Below the pieces are notes generated by a model. The model was not told the origin of the DNA. It saw only the letters and a list, made by a program, of their open reading frames with translations, and ran no database searches. The translations under genes and the position numbers were made by a program. Below, piece after piece: positions 24,808 to 35,386 of a stretch of 64,000 nt of DNA. Source of the stretch: Bifidobacterium sp. ESL0690 (GTDB lineage Bacteria; Actinomycetota; Actinomycetes; Actinomycetales; Bifidobacteriaceae); assembly GCF_029392315.1 (NCBI RefSeq), contig NZ_CP113939.1, positions 1,612,001 to 1,676,000 of the forward strand, given 5' to 3'. Within the stretch, counting starts at the first letter, position 1. Each line of letters opens with the position of its first letter.

Positions 24808-27132
24808 TCACATCTTGCGCATATGCGGAACGGCGGAATCCTTGGCCCCAGTCAGGCGGTAGACGTCGAAGACGCCGTCGATCTTGCGCACGGCGCTCAG
24901 GAGCGTGTTCATGTGCTGCGGATCGGCCATTTCAAAGGAGAACTGGCTGGTGGCCACGCGGTCGGAGCCGGTGGCGACGGTGGCGTTGATGATGTTGACG
25001 CCGTGGTCGGAAAGCACTTGGGTGACGTCGCTCAGCAGATGCGGGCGGTCGAGCGCCTCCACTTGAATTTTGACCATGAACAGGCCCTTGGCACTGGTCC
25101 ATGCGACCTCGACTACGCGGTCGGGCTGCTGCTTCTTCAGGTTCAGCATGTTCTGGCAGTCGGCGCGATGCACCGAGACGCCTTCGTTCTTGGTAATGAA
25201 GCCAAGGATCTTGTCGCCGGGAACCGGGGTGCAGCAGCGGGCCAGCTTGACCCACACGCCTTCCACGCCCTTGACGGAAATGCCAAGCTTGTTGGTGTCG
25301 CGGCGGCGTTCGGCGTGCTTGAGCGGCAGCGCCTCCTGCTCGACGTCTTCTTCGACCTCGTCCTGGCCCGCGTCTTTGACCAGTCGGGAGATGACGTTCT
25401 GCGTGGAGACCTGGCCGTCGCCGATGGCGGCGAACACGGCGTCGGCGTTGTCAAAGTTGAGTTCGTCGGCCACACCTACCAATGCCTGAGGAGTCAGAAG
25501 GTTCGAGACCGGCAGGCTGCGCTTGCGCATGGCACGGGTGAGCTCATCGCGGCCTTCGTCGATGGCCTCGCTGCGACGCTCCTTGCTGAACCACTGGCGA
25601 ATCTTGTTGCGCGCCTTCGGGCTCTTGACGAAGCTCAACCAGTCGCGTGAGGGGCCGGCGGTCTCAGACTTGGAAGTCAAGATTTCGACCGTATCGCCGC
25701 TTTCAAGCACGGTATCGAGCGGGACGAGGCGTCCGTTGACGCGCGCGCCCATCGTACGGTGACCAACCTCGGTATGCACCGCGTAGGCGAAATCGACCGG
25801 CGTGGCATGAGCCGGCAGAGAAATAATCTTGCCCTTCGGCGTGAATACATAGACTTCGGCGCTGCCCAAGTCCTCTTTCAGGGAACCAAGGAATTCGTCA
25901 GAATCCGGGGTCTCGCTGGTCCAGTCAGCCAACTGCTGGATCCACTTGAGGTTGTCGGCCTCGCTCAGATCCTGGTTCTCTTCGCTTTCGCGTTTGCGAT
26001 CGCCTTTGTCCGGTTCGCTGAGCTTCCGCCCGGCCTGGCCGTTCTCTTTGTATTTCCAATGGGCGGCGATGCCGAATTCACTGCGCCGGTGCATGTCCCA
26101 GGTGCGAATCTGAATCTCGACGGGCTTGCCGCCTGGGCCGACCACGGTGGTGTGCAGGCTCTGGTACATGTTCATCTTCGGCATGGCGATGTAGTCCTTG
26201 AACCTACCAGGGATCGGGCTCCACCGGGCGTGGACGGCGCCAAGCACGGCGTAACAGTCCTGAATGGTGTTGACGATGATACGCACGCCCACCAAGTCGT
26301 AGATGTTCGAAAAATCGTGGCCGCGCACAATCATCTTCTGATAAATCGAGAAGTAATCCTTCGGCCGGCCGGTGACAGTAGCCTTGATGTGCTGGTCGGC
26401 AAGGTCTTCGTTGATCTCGCTGATGATCTGCTTCAAATAGACGTCACGCTGGCCGGCCCGACGGTTGACAAGCACGACGATTTCGTTATAAATCTTAGGA
26501 TAAAGGACCTTGAAGCTCAGTTCCTCGAGCTCCGTCTTGATGGCGTTCATACCAAGTCGGTTGGCCAGCGGCGCATAGACATCGAGCGTTTCGCGGGCCT
26601 TGCGTTGCGCGTTGGAAGGCTTGACATAGCGCCAGGTTCGGGCGTTGTGGAGCCGGTCGGCCAGTTTGACGACGAGCACTCGCACGTCGCGGCTCATCGC
26701 GACCACCATCTTGCGGATGGTCTCGGCCTGGGCCGAATCGCCGACCTCCATGTTGGTGAGCTTCGTCACCCCATCGACCAGACCGGTGACGGTATCGCCG
26801 AATTCCGCGCGGCAATCGTCAAGCGTGTAATCCGTATCTTCGACGGTGTCATGCAATAACCCTGCGGCGACCACCAACGAACCCATGCCGAGATCGGCAA
26901 GAATCTGGGCTACGGCCAACGGATGAATAATGTAAGGCTCACCGGAACGACGGCGCTGGTTGCGGTGCTGCCAAACAGCCCGACGGTAGGCGCGCTCGAG
27001 GATGGACAGGTCTGCATCGGGATGGTGAGCACGGCAGGCGCGCACGATGGGCTGCAGCGGGTCGAGCGGGTCCGTGCTGATCTCACAGCCCAGCATCCTC
27101 GCCGAATTGTTGTCCGAAACCGTATCGCCCAT
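24808..27132 (-). CDS. rel: bifunctional (p)ppGpp synthetase/hydrolase
   Basis: A 774-residue long RSH protein that makes and degrades the stringent-response alarmones. The order is: HD hydrolase domain with His in YIIHPLAVA and HDTVEDTD (His-Asp near residue 94), RelA/SpoT synthetase domain with YQSLHTTVVGPGG, TGS domain with VYVFTPKGKIISLP, a linker, a helical/zinc-finger region with ARCCTPVPGD, and a C-terminal ACT domain. Actinobacteria usually carry this one long bifunctional enzyme. GGGAG five bases ahead supports the ATG at 27132; starts five or four codons upstream are possible. It lies just downstream of dut in the same orientation. Confidence 0.95.
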   Translation of the reverse strand: MGDTVSDNNSARMLGCEISTDPLDPLQPIVRACRAHHPDADLSILERAYRRAVWQHRNQRRRSGEPYIIHPLAVAQILADLGMGSLVVAAGLLHDTVEDTDYTLDDCRAEFGDTVTGLVDGVTKLTNMEVGDSAQAETIRKMVVAMSRDVRVLVVKLADRLHNARTWRYVKPSNAQRKARETLDVYAPLANRLGMNAIKTELEELSFKVLYPKIYNEIVVLVNRRAGQRDVYLKQIISEINEDLADQHIKATVTGRPKDYFSIYQKMIVRGHDFSNIYDLVGVRIIVNTIQDCYAVLGAVHARWSPIPGRFKDYIAMPKMNMYQSLHTTVVGPGGKPVEIQIRTWDMHRRSEFGIAAHWKYKENGQAGRKLSEPDKGDRKRESEENQDLSEADNLKWIQQLADWTSETPDSDEFLGSLKEDLGSAEVYVFTPKGKIISLPAHATPVDFAYAVHTEVGHRTMGARVNGRLVPLDTVLESGDTVEILTSKSETAGPSRDWLSFVKSPKARNKIRQWFSKERRSEAIDEGRDELTRAMRKRSLPVSNLLTPQALVGVADELNFDNADAVFAAIGDGQVSTQNVISRLVKDAGQDEVEEDVEQEALPLKHAERRRDTNKLGISVKGVEGVWVKLARCCTPVPGDKILGFITKNEGVSVHRADCQNMLNLKKQQPDRVVEVAWTSAKGLFMVKIQVEALDRPHLLSDVTQVLSDHGVNIINATVATGSDRVATSQFSFEMADPQHMNTLLSAVRKIDGVFDVYRLTGAKDSAVPHMRKM

Positions 27133-27188
27133 GCCCGCTCCCATCACCGTTATGCGTTCATTCTATCTGATTGAAGGACGGCCCGTCT

Positions 27189-27668
27189 CTATTTGCTCGC
27201 CATCCCGGTGGAACCGAACCCGCGCTCGGCCCGATCACTGCCCGGCAACGTGGCCGCAGGGACGAACCGAGCCTCGACGTAACGTTGGATGACCAGCTGT
27301 GCAATGCGGTCTCCCGCGTGCAGAACCGCCGTATGTTCGGGGTCAAGGTTGATCAGCGGCACCTTGATCTCGCCTCGGTATCCGGCATCAATAGTGCCCG
27401 GTGCGTTCAAAACCGTCAGTCCCATCTTCACCGCCAACCCGGAACGCGGATGGACCAGGCCGACATAACCGTTGGGCAGCGCGATAGAAACGCCCGTCGG
27501 CACCAAAGCGCGTTCGAACGGCTTCAACTCGACATCCTGCGTAGTGGTCAGATCGGCGCCGGCGTCGCCCGCGTGGGCGTAACGCAAGGCGGGCACGTTC
27601 CCATCGGTATCGGCCTTCAGGAGCACTTCGACGTTTTCCGGTTCGTTATAGCTTTCGGCGTAGGCCAT
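27189..27668 (-). CDS. dut: dUTP diphosphatase
   Basis: A 159-residue trimeric-type dUTPase that hydrolyses dUTP to dUMP, keeping uracil out of DNA. The family motifs are visible in order: AGDAGADL (motif 1), HPRSGLAVKMG (motif 2), INAPGTIDAGYRGEI-like sequence (motif 3), GDRIAQLVI (motif 4) and the C-terminal Gly-rich RGFGSTG (motif 5). Its ATG overlaps the stop of the DUF4193 gene (TGATG), which fixes the start and indicates coupling. A GTG four codons upstream overlaps the AAGGAG sequence and is unlikely. Confidence 0.95.
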   Translation of the reverse strand: MAYAESYNEPENVEVLLKADTDGNVPALRYAHAGDAGADLTTTQDVELKPFERALVPTGVSIALPNGYVGLVHPRSGLAVKMGLTVLNAPGTIDAGYRGEIKVPLINLDPEHTAVLHAGDRIAQLVIQRYVEARFVPAATLPGSDRAERGFGSTGMASK

Positions 27669-27958
27669 CAGGCGGCGCACTCCTTGCAGACCGGGCCATT
27701 GGGACCCATGTGGTCAAGCTGGCTGCGATGCTTGACGAGGAAGCACTCCGAGCAGATGAACTCGTCGCCCTGCATGGGGATGACGGTCACCGAAGAGTCC
27801 TCGTTGCTGAGGTCTGCGCCGGGCAGCTCGTAGTCTTCGGCGATGGCGTTCTCGTCGTCGTCGATGTCCTCGGCGGAATCTCGGTTGCTCTTGCTCAACG
27901 CCTGAAGGGATTCCTCGTCCTCGTCCTTGTTACGAGGGGAATCGTAATCTTGGGCCAT
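27668..27958 (-). CDS. DUF4193-family protein with zinc-ribbon-like cysteines
   Basis: A 96-residue, strongly acidic protein with a C-terminal four-cysteine site: CSEC, then a CKEC near the end, which probably binds zinc. The central LPGADLSNEDSSVTVIP and DEFICSECFLVKHRSQL match DUF4193, a family almost confined to actinobacteria and commonly beside dut. Its function is not known. AAAGGA supports the ATG at 27958 over one nine codons upstream. It is translationally coupled to dut. Confidence 0.9.
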   Translation of the reverse strand: MAQDYDSPRNKDEDEESLQALSKSNRDSAEDIDDDENAIAEDYELPGADLSNEDSSVTVIPMQGDEFICSECFLVKHRSQLDHMGPNGPVCKECAA

Positions 27959-28135
27959 CTCGCATTCCTTTCTTTGTTGGTTCACGGTATCCTATACCGC
28001 TGGCGTCCGTGTCAAAATGTCTTTTACGGGCTAAAGGATACACGATTTCGGAAATTCGTAAAGTACGACACGAGGGACATAATGGAATAAAGTAAAATTC
28101 TCGTAGTTTTATTGTTCCAGGAAAGTGGTGCTCGC

Positions 28136-29398
28136 ATGCCAATCAGTTCAGTTGCGGATGCTCGGTTCGACCATGTCGACGAGGATGGCGAGCTGGTGTT
28201 CGTTTCGAAGGGATTGAGGTTCCGCATATCGGTGGACGACACACTGGAACATGCCATCTTAGAGGCACGTCAGATCTTAAGCGAAGCCGATGAGGCAAGC
28301 AACCCGGGTCTGGCACAAACCCTACCGATTTCAAGCATTCAGGCACTTATCCGCGCCGGCGCGCAACCCGAAAAAGTAGCCGAGAAATACGGTCTGAGCC
28401 AAGCGTTGGTACGACGTTTTTCGGCCGCCGTGGAGACGGAAAAGCAATACGCCATCGAACAGTTTCTGGCGGTTTCGGCGCCGAAAGGAAGCAAGGTCCA
28501 TTCCGTCGAAGAGCTCATCGCACGCACGCTGGCGGCCGCTCGCATCGGCATGGAATCGGTCAAGTGGGGTGCGACACGCCGGGGGCGCGAACCGTGGCTG
28601 ATTACGGCGACATTCAGCACCCAGCGCAATCGCATACGCGCCGAGTGGACATGGAACATGCACGATAACACCGTCGAATGCCAGAACGCGGCGGCGCAGA
28701 TACTGCTCGGTGAAAGGGACACGACGCGACAGCCCGAACGGTCCGACGACAGGGCGGAAAATGCCAGTGCAGAAAACGCGGATTCAGGTCGCTCCCGGGA
28801 AAACACCGAGGATATGATACCTTCCGCAGCACAAGCTTCACCGCAAGAGCGCAAAAACGAGGCGATGACCGGCTCGGAATTCGCGCCGAGCCGACCGTTG
28901 CCCGGCAACTCCGTACGTTCCGCGCGAATTGCCAGCACTGTGGCCTCGATGCAGGAACGGAACGAGGGTCCATCGCAGACAGCCAAACCGTATGCGACCG
29001 ACGATTTGGCTTATCAAGGCGGCAGACAACAGGATTCGGCAGATGACGGCTACGTGTCGTTGCCTTATCCTGCACCGGTTCTCAACTCACAGCCAACTTC
29101 AGAAAACTCTCCAATGTCGGATTCCGCAGACATGGCAACTGTGCCGGTCGACGCCCTGTCTTCATTGCCGTTGCCGGACCGTACGCCTGCGGCACAACCC
29201 CAGATGTTCACCGCGTTCGGAGACGAAACACAAGCACGAACAGGCAATGACCGCTCCGACACTTCCCGAAATGCCAATGAACGGCAAAGCGGCAAAAGCG
29301 CAAGTGAAAGCCAGCATCACGACGAACACAAGCACAGCAAACGCAGGTCGGGGCGTTCCGCAGTGCCCAGCTGGGACGAAATCCTCTTCGGGGAGTGA
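28136..29398 (+). CDS. sepH: septation protein SepH (DUF3071)
   Basis: A 420-residue protein. The N-terminal DUF3071 domain (about residues 1-175) contains the conserved opening VDEDGELVFVSKGLRFRI, then a helix-turn-helix-like stretch ISSIQALIRAGAQPEKVAEKYG with LVRRF, and SVKWGATRRGREPW. The rest is long, polar and probably disordered, ending in a basic SKRRSGRSAVP segment and PSWDEILFG. In Streptomyces and mycobacteria SepH binds FtsZ and promotes its assembly during division. GGAAAG ten bases ahead of the ATG at 28136 decides the start. It is divergent from the DUF4193-dut-rel group. Confidence 0.85.
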   Translation: MPISSVADARFDHVDEDGELVFVSKGLRFRISVDDTLEHAILEARQILSEADEASNPGLAQTLPISSIQALIRAGAQPEKVAEKYGLSQALVRRFSAAVETEKQYAIEQFLAVSAPKGSKVHSVEELIARTLAAARIGMESVKWGATRRGREPWLITATFSTQRNRIRAEWTWNMHDNTVECQNAAAQILLGERDTTRQPERSDDRAENASAENADSGRSRENTEDMIPSAAQASPQERKNEAMTGSEFAPSRPLPGNSVRSARIASTVASMQERNEGPSQTAKPYATDDLAYQGGRQQDSADDGYVSLPYPAPVLNSQPTSENSPMSDSADMATVPVDALSSLPLPDRTPAAQPQMFTAFGDETQARTGNDRSDTSRNANERQSGKSASESQHHDEHKHSKRRSGRSAVPSWDEILFGE

Positions 29399-29437
29399 TT
29401 TTCGAAACCGTTGGTCAGTCGTTGATTAAAGGGGCAT

Positions 29438-29474
29438 CCCCGATATTCAATCGGATGTATTAGTGTAATCGGGG
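29438..29474. terminator. weak hairpin between sepH and phosphodiesterase gene
   Basis: CCCCGAT and ATCGGGG, with a 23-base loop, between two convergent genes. It is a possible terminator without a clear T-run. Confidence 0.4.
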
Positions 29475-29501
29475 CAGTGAAGCGCATCTTATCTGTTCGA
29501 G

Positions 29502-30698
29502 TTAGGCCACATCAATCAGGCACGGAATTTCGCGCTCGAGATGCGTCAATGAGCCATGAACGCCTAGAAGACCCATCGCCCCTTCACTTTGGGCACGTGA
29601 ATCCACAATCGTGGCGTTGCCTTTGGCACAAACGATGACGTCGCCGATCAAAGGCTTCACACGCGCCTCGACATCGCCGTATAGACCGTGCTCGATGGCA
29701 ACGTCGCGTGTGAAGACTTGCGCACGGTCAGCCAATTCCTCACGCCAACGCTTGACTATGGCATCGATATCCGCACCTGGCTCGGCGTATAGCATCGTCA
29801 TGCGGGGTTCGCCGGCGACCAACGCAACATCGCGCGTCAGATTCTCCCGATTCGCGATATCGATCTGGTGCTCAAAATCAACCTCGACCATGCCATGGTC
29901 GGCGACAACCACCATCAGAGTGCCAGGTTTCAAGCCACGTCTCAATGCCTTCAACTGTTCGTCAGTGTTTTCCAGCGCGGTGGCCCATTCCTCGCTGAAC
30001 GGACCATGGTGGTGCCCGGCCTTATCGACAGCATCAACATAGTAATACGTGATTCCCGGTTTGGCGGCGGCTTTAATGGCGGCACGCACGCGAAGCTCCT
30101 CGTGCCGTGAACCCTGATATTCCGGGCCTCGCAAGGCGGCGCGGGTGAGAGCCGAATGGGCGAACTTCGGCAGACCTACGCTGGTGACGCGCACGCCGTC
30201 GGAGACAAGACGCTCGAAAATCGTGGGCTGCTGCTGCAAATCCTCCGGATCGGGCGCACCGGCGAAGCTGATGAGTTGGCACACCTCCCCCGTTTCCGCA
30301 TTGCGCTGGGTGAAGCCGGTCATGCCCGTCATACCAGGGCAGGTGCCGGTACCGAAAGCACCCATGACGATCGGAGTGGTGCTGGGAATACAGGTCGCGA
30401 TTGGTTTCGCGTTACGTTCCTGATTCATCAAGCCACGCAGATACGGAGCGTGACCCGCACGCATGGCGAGATTCCAGAAGCCCAAACCATCCACAAGAAC
30501 GATGACCGCGGAATCGGCTTTTGGAAAACCCAACGCAACCCTTGCTGCCTCGGGGTCGGGATGGACACAAGTAGGCATCGGATGGCCGATAGTCGCACTT
30601 AAAGCCGGTAACACGGCGGAAATATGACGACTGCTGCTATACGCATCAATTTGGCGGAATTTCAGTAGTTCGCTCATCGGCTCGACTTCAACACTCAT
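29502..30698 (-). CDS. type I phosphodiesterase / nucleotide pyrophosphatase family protein
   Basis: A 398-residue member of the alkaline-phosphatase superfamily. Metal-binding features follow the family order: VLVDGLGFWN near residue 75, the nucleophile Thr in CIPSTTPIVMG, YYVDAVDKAGHHHG and VVADHGMVEVD, and a C-terminal GVHGSL. It has no signal peptide or membrane segment, so it is probably cytoplasmic. Members hydrolyse phosphodiesters or nucleotide pyrophosphates; the substrate is unknown here. Proximity to sepH and parC is common in actinobacteria. A second start at codon 8 (30677) cannot be excluded. Confidence 0.88.
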   Translation of the reverse strand: MSVEVEPMSELLKFRQIDAYSSSRHISAVLPALSATIGHPMPTCVHPDPEAARVALGFPKADSAVIVLVDGLGFWNLAMRAGHAPYLRGLMNQERNAKPIATCIPSTTPIVMGAFGTGTCPGMTGMTGFTQRNAETGEVCQLISFAGAPDPEDLQQQPTIFERLVSDGVRVTSVGLPKFAHSALTRAALRGPEYQGSRHEELRVRAAIKAAAKPGITYYYVDAVDKAGHHHGPFSEEWATALENTDEQLKALRRGLKPGTLMVVVADHGMVEVDFEHQIDIANRENLTRDVALVAGEPRMTMLYAEPGADIDAIVKRWREELADRAQVFTRDVAIEHGLYGDVEARVKPLIGDVIVCAKGNATIVDSRAQSEGAMGLLGVHGSLTHLEREIPCLIDVA

Positions 30699-30810
30699 GC
30701 CCCCATTGAATCACCGCACGCGGAAAACGGCAGGTGCGGCAAGGTCTCCGACGAGGGCAACCGGTATGATAAAGCGGATTGTCTTTTAGTAGATAGAGGT
30801 GCTTTTCAGT

Positions 30811-33543
30811 ATGGCTCAACGTCGCAAAACGGCCAAACCAGCCTATGACCCGCACACGGTCAAGGAGAACATCGTCGAAACGCCGCTCGACGAGGAAATG
30901 AGCAAATCGTTCCTCGAGTATGCCTATTCGGTGATTTACGCGCGAGCCCTGCCCGACGCGCGCGACGGCCTCAAACCGGTGCAGCGACGCATCATCTACC
31001 AGATGGGTCAGATGAACCTGACCCCCGACAAGCCGTATATGAAGTCCGCCCGCGCCGTCGGCGAAGTGATGGGCAAACTGCACCCGCACGGCGACTCCTC
31101 CATCTACGAGGCCATGGTGCGTCTGGCCCAGCCGTTTGCGATGCGTCTGCCGCTGGTGGACGGGCACGGCAATTTCGGCTCGCTTGACGACGGACCCGCG
31201 GCCTCGCGTTACACCGAGGCAAGGCTTGCGCCCGCGGCGCTGGGGATGAACGCCAATATCGACGAGGATACCGTCGACTTCTCCCCCAACTACGACAACA
31301 AGCTCAAAGAACCGGACGTGCTGCCGGCCGCCATCCCGAACCTACTCGTCAACGGCGCTTCGGGCATCGCGGTGGGCATGGCCACCAACATGGCCACGCA
31401 CAACCTCGGCGAAGTGGTAGCCGCCGCGAAATATTTGATGAAGCATCCCGATGCCACGCTCGACGAACTGATGGACTACGTGCCCGGGCCGGACTGGCCA
31501 GGCGGCGGCATCATCATCGGACGCGACGGCATACGTGACGCCTACGAAACCGGGCGTGGAACGCTGACCACCCGCTCTGCCACCCATATCGAAAACGTGA
31601 CCGCGCGCAAAAAAGCCATCGTCGTCACCGAACTGCCGTTCATGGTCGGCCCCGAACGCGTGCTCGAACGCATTTCCGAAGGTGTGAAAAACCACCATAT
31701 CGAAGGCGTTTCCGGGGCCATCGACTTGACCGACCGCCACAACGGCACACGCATTGTCATCGAGATCAAAACCGGCTTCGACCCCAACGCCGTGCTCGCC
31801 CAGCTCTTCAAGAACACGCCATTGGAAGACAACTTCACCATGAACAACGTGGCGCTCGTCCACGGACGGCCGCACACGATGGGCTTGAAGGAAATGCTCG
31901 AAGTGTGGGTGGAGCATCGGCGCAACGTCATCCACCGGCGCAGCGAATACCGCCTTCGCAAGGCGCAGGAACGGCTGCACTTGGTCGAAGGCATGCTGCT
32001 CGCCATGGTCGACATCGACGAGGTCATCCAGGTCATCCGCACCTCCGACAACGCTGACGCCGCCAAAACACGCTTGATGGCCGTCTTCGATCTGGACGAG
32101 ATCCAAGCCCAATACATTCTCGATCTTCGTCTCCGCAGACTCACCAAGATGAGCCGCATCGAGCTCGAGGCCGAACAGGACGATTTGAAGAAGCAGATCG
32201 ATGAGCTCAACGCCATCCTCGCCTCGGGCGAGCGGCTTGACGAGGTCATCGTTTCCGAGATGGACGAGGCCGTGGAGAAGTGGGGCGACCCGCGACGCAC
32301 GGTGCTGCTGGAACGTCACGAGGACGGCAGTCTGACGCCGGTGCGTTCACTGGCTTCCTCTGCTTCAGCGAACGATGGTGCCAACGCCAACCCGGATTCT
32401 TCCGCTTTGGCCGCAATTCGCGTGGAAAATACCGTTTCGCAGGCAGCACAGGATGTTGAAGCTGCGAAGAAGGCCAAGAAGGCCGGCAAGGTCGAGGAAG
32501 CTACGGCGGCACTGCGTCTTGATGACGAACCTTGCGCCGTGATGCTCAGCGCCACCGGACTCATCGCACGCACCTCGCCAAGCGCCGTCGACCTCTGGCA
32601 GACGCGCGAAGCGAACGGCAAGCGTGCGCACGACGATCAAATCGTCTCCATCTTCGCCAGCACAACGCTTTCCAGCTATGGGCTCATCACTTCTGCAGGG
32701 CGCTTGGTTCTGGCTCATGTCGCCGACCTGCCGTCGCTGCCTGCAAGCGAGAATCTGAACGTCTCCGGCGGCGTGAATGCCGACGAGTTGCTCGGCATGA
32801 CCACCAGCACCGAGCCCGTTGCGGGCGAACACGTCGTGGCAGCGATTGCCATGGGCGATGTTTCCGAGAAGACTGCATCATCTGATTCCGATAACGCCTC
32901 CGACACCACCAACATCCCGCTGGCCATCGGAACGCGCAATGGCATCGTCAAGCGTTGGAACCGAGAGTCCCCCAGCACCATGGATTCCTGGCCGGTCATC
33001 GATTTGAAGGACGGGGACGTCGTCGTATTCGCCGCACCCGCAGCCGACGACGACCGTATCGTCTTCATCTCCTCGGATTCCTCGTTGCTGACCTTTGAGA
33101 CCAAGGTGGTGCGCCCGCAAGGCCGCACTGCAGGTGGCATGAACGGCATCAGGTTGGCCGAAGATCAGCATGTCGTGGCCTTCAACGTGGTGTCGGCAGG
33201 CAAAATCGCCTGGACCTACGACGAAGGAGAGAACGGTCTGTATTCGGCCTCAGGAGCCGTCATACTCACCGTTGCCGGCGATGACGGCGCCTTGCCTGGT
33301 ACCGAAACCGGGGCGGCCAAGGTGACCCCGCTGGAAATGTACCCGACCAAGGGACGCGGCACCGGCGGCGTACGTTCCCAGCGCTTCCTCAAGGGCCAGA
33401 ACACTCTGACCTGCGCAGCCATCGGCACCTACCCGCTCTACGCCAGCACGTCTGGTGGCGCACCTGTCGAGCTGCCCAAGCCGGATATGCGTCGCGATGC
33501 CTCAGGCGTTGATCTCCCTGCACCGATCGAGTACGTGGCATAA
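30811..33543 (+). CDS. parC: DNA topoisomerase IV subunit A
   Basis: A 910-residue type IIA topoisomerase A subunit that cuts and rejoins DNA during decatenation. The catalytic Tyr is in ASRYTEARL, and the quinolone region reads [13 protein letters not shown], with Ser and Glu at the positions of E. coli ParC Ser80 and Glu84; the Glu favours ParC over GyrA (Asp). The C-terminal beta-propeller repeats are present, but no clear GyrA-box is seen. Two low-complexity linkers, near residues 515-565 and 690-715, lengthen it. AGAGGT ten bases ahead decides the ATG at 30811. ParE is encoded about 13.5 kb away, convergently oriented. Confidence 0.9.
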   Translation: MAQRRKTAKPAYDPHTVKENIVETPLDEEMSKSFLEYAYSVIYARALPDARDGLKPVQRRIIYQMGQMNLTPDKPYMKSARAVGEVMGKLHPHGDSSIYEAMVRLAQPFAMRLPLVDGHGNFGSLDDGPAASRYTEARLAPAALGMNANIDEDTVDFSPNYDNKLKEPDVLPAAIPNLLVNGASGIAVGMATNMATHNLGEVVAAAKYLMKHPDATLDELMDYVPGPDWPGGGIIIGRDGIRDAYETGRGTLTTRSATHIENVTARKKAIVVTELPFMVGPERVLERISEGVKNHHIEGVSGAIDLTDRHNGTRIVIEIKTGFDPNAVLAQLFKNTPLEDNFTMNNVALVHGRPHTMGLKEMLEVWVEHRRNVIHRRSEYRLRKAQERLHLVEGMLLAMVDIDEVIQVIRTSDNADAAKTRLMAVFDLDEIQAQYILDLRLRRLTKMSRIELEAEQDDLKKQIDELNAILASGERLDEVIVSEMDEAVEKWGDPRRTVLLERHEDGSLTPVRSLASSASANDGANANPDSSALAAIRVENTVSQAAQDVEAAKKAKKAGKVEEATAALRLDDEPCAVMLSATGLIARTSPSAVDLWQTREANGKRAHDDQIVSIFASTTLSSYGLITSAGRLVLAHVADLPSLPASENLNVSGGVNADELLGMTTSTEPVAGEHVVAAIAMGDVSEKTASSDSDNASDTTNIPLAIGTRNGIVKRWNRESPSTMDSWPVIDLKDGDVVVFAAPAADDDRIVFISSDSSLLTFETKVVRPQGRTAGGMNGIRLAEDQHVVAFNVVSAGKIAWTYDEGENGLYSASGAVILTVAGDDGALPGTETGAAKVTPLEMYPTKGRGTGGVRSQRFLKGQNTLTCAAIGTYPLYASTSGGAPVELPKPDMRRDASGVDLPAPIEYVA

Positions 33544-33560
33544 AAATGAATTGATAATTT

Positions 33561-33603
33561 ATATGGCCGCAATCTGAATTCTTTGTCCAGATTGCGGCCA
33601 TAT
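33561..33603. terminator. rho-independent terminator after parC
   Basis: A 16-base perfect stem (33561-33576 with 33588-33603) followed by TGTTTTA, 18 bases after the parC stop. It may also serve the convergent MFS gene. Confidence 0.9.
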
Positions 33604-33670
33604 TGTTTTATCTGAGCACTTACGTCACATTACTATTGCATTACGCTTATATTCGAACAGGGAAAATGCA

Positions 33671-34852
33671 TCATAGTGATGGCTCCTTCTTTTTGAACAA
33701 CATAATCAGCAACAATGAGCAGGCCACGAGAGGCAGACAGAGAAGCGGCACTCCGGAAATCCCATTGCACACTTTGATGAGCCATCCGCCGACAAACGAG
33801 CCCACCAATGAGGCAATGCCTGAAAAAGTGCCGGTCCATCCGTACGCACAGCCAAGCATGGAATCTACCGCACGGATCTTCCCCGTCAACAGATCAAGCG
33901 TCGGGCTGATCAACAGTTCCGAAAGACTGAACGACAAAGCGAAAACCACAACCTGCAACGCACTGGTCGGAATCAGCAAGACACCGAATGCACACACAAA
34001 GCTAGCAAATCCCAAAAGCAGAATCGTAGTGTCCTTCACCTTACCGAGCGCATGCACCAGCAATGGATATTGCAAAAGAAGGATGAAGACCGCATTGCCC
34101 ATATACACCGCATTGGAGGCGGTCTGCGTATGGAACCCCGCGTAGGAACCGATGGGCACGACCAGCGACCACTGCGCGTAGACGGTCCAGTAGATGAAAG
34201 TCAATACCAGCAGAATCGGGAAGGCGCTAGCACGGCCGAACAGCTTCCGGCTCTGCTCACGCCAGTCTTGCGCAGCCGATGAACCCTTGGATGCCTTGCG
34301 CGATTCCTCCGGCGGACTGAATCTTAGCAAGGTCATCAGCAACGCAAGAACGGCATACAGCGCAATCGATACGAATACCAAACGTCTGAACCCCAATAGC
34401 GCAAAGAGACCTGCACCAACCGCCGGCCCCACCAATGCGCCAGAGTTCACCGCCATCGACCGCAAGGTCACCATCCTACGCGATGTGGCGCGGCGCATCA
34501 GTTCCGTCTTGACCGCCAGACTGGCACTGCTGCTTCCCAGCGATGCCGCCGCGGAACATAGCAGATACACGGGCAACGTGGCGTTGGTGGCGAACACGGC
34601 CAATCCGCAGGCACGCAAGGCAAGACCGGCAACCGCGATGGGCTTTGCTCCGGTTCTCGACATGACCTGCCCGCAGACCGACGAACACAACGGGCCGACC
34701 CCGGACAGCACACCGAGGATAAGGCCGGCATCGGCGGCATCGAATCCCTGTTTCAGCAACTGGACGGTCAGCAACGGGTAGAGCATATAGGTCGTCATTC
34801 CGGTGACCACGACGACAAGCAGCAGCGAATAACCACGATCCTCACTCGTCAT
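33671..34852 (-). CDS. MFS transporter (drug-efflux type)
   Basis: With the ATG at 34852 the protein has 393 residues and twelve likely membrane segments, the normal size for a drug:H+ antiporter type MFS protein. The loop after the second segment, SVCGQVMSRTGAKP, is a degenerate motif A, and a long basic/Ser-rich cytoplasmic loop (SPPEESRKASKG) divides the halves. The substrate is unknown. GGGG nine bases before the ATG supports this start; the frame extends 27 codons further upstream into sequence with a basic, non-membrane character. It lies beside the lantibiotic-immunity-like module and may belong to the same accessory segment. Confidence 0.82.
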   Translation of the reverse strand: MTSEDRGYSLLLVVVVTGMTTYMLYPLLTVQLLKQGFDAADAGLILGVLSGVGPLCSSVCGQVMSRTGAKPIAVAGLALRACGLAVFATNATLPVYLLCSAAASLGSSSASLAVKTELMRRATSRRMVTLRSMAVNSGALVGPAVGAGLFALLGFRRLVFVSIALYAVLALLMTLLRFSPPEESRKASKGSSAAQDWREQSRKLFGRASAFPILLVLTFIYWTVYAQWSLVVPIGSYAGFHTQTASNAVYMGNAVFILLLQYPLLVHALGKVKDTTILLLGFASFVCAFGVLLIPTSALQVVVFALSFSLSELLISPTLDLLTGKIRAVDSMLGCAYGWTGTFSGIASLVGSFVGGWLIKVCNGISGVPLLCLPLVACSLLLIMLFKKKEPSL

Positions 34853-35087
34853 CGGTATCAACCCCGACCGTTCGAGCAACCGAAATCGATCTTCCCTGCG
34901 CCAGACCGGTATTGCGACCACCCGCAATTGCATTTTCTACTCGCGAGCGGTGAGTTCCAACGTCTGGGTTCTTTACCAGTACTTCCAAACGAGGATTACA
35001 TGCCACAGTAGCATTAGTTATCTCGTCCAAACAGGACGTGGTTTTGATAGAAGGCAGAATTACCGACACCTTAACCATCTTCTTCAA
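34842..35087 (-). pseudogene. GT2-like glycosyltransferase N-terminal fragment
   Basis: An 81-residue frame that begins KVSVILPSI, the usual first beta-strand of family 2 glycosyltransferases, and later has AGGRNTGLAQGR and VGVDTDDE, which recall the GxRNxGxxxAxG and DxDD motifs of the same fold. In intact enzymes these motifs are about 80-100 residues apart and followed by 150 or more residues; here the frame stops at once. It is most likely a remnant or a deletion derivative. It overlaps the start of the MFS gene by eleven bases. Identification is by eye from three motifs only. Confidence 0.4.
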
Positions 35088-35386
35088 TAGTATTACGGTG
35101 CCTTTTACAGTACATACACCACCAGTTGCATGTACCAGAATGATGTCAATGACATTATCACAGACTCAATAAATATTCAATTCTGTCGATTTTGTGGTTG
35201 CCTGTCGTTATCTATTTATGATTACCCGTAGAACTTCATTTCCTGCGGTGTGGGTGCGACCATTCACGCTCGTATTTGTCGTCGTCGACGTTTCCTAAAA
35301 GGTCTAGACAATCCCGGTTCCTAAGTCACTTGATAAATATTTACGAAAGCAAAACCAATCCCTTGCCATAACATTTGCTTTCCTTT
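35088..35386. other. AT-rich non-coding stretch
   Basis: About 300 bases of lower GC between the glycosyltransferase-like fragment and the histidine kinase gene. No gene or convincing terminator was seen. The base composition and position fit a scar of rearrangement or insertion of the neighbouring module. Confidence 0.4.

Noticed and set aside
24805..26859. Two long plus-strand frames antisense to rel.
   Set aside because: The rel gene accounts for this stretch, with all domains in order.
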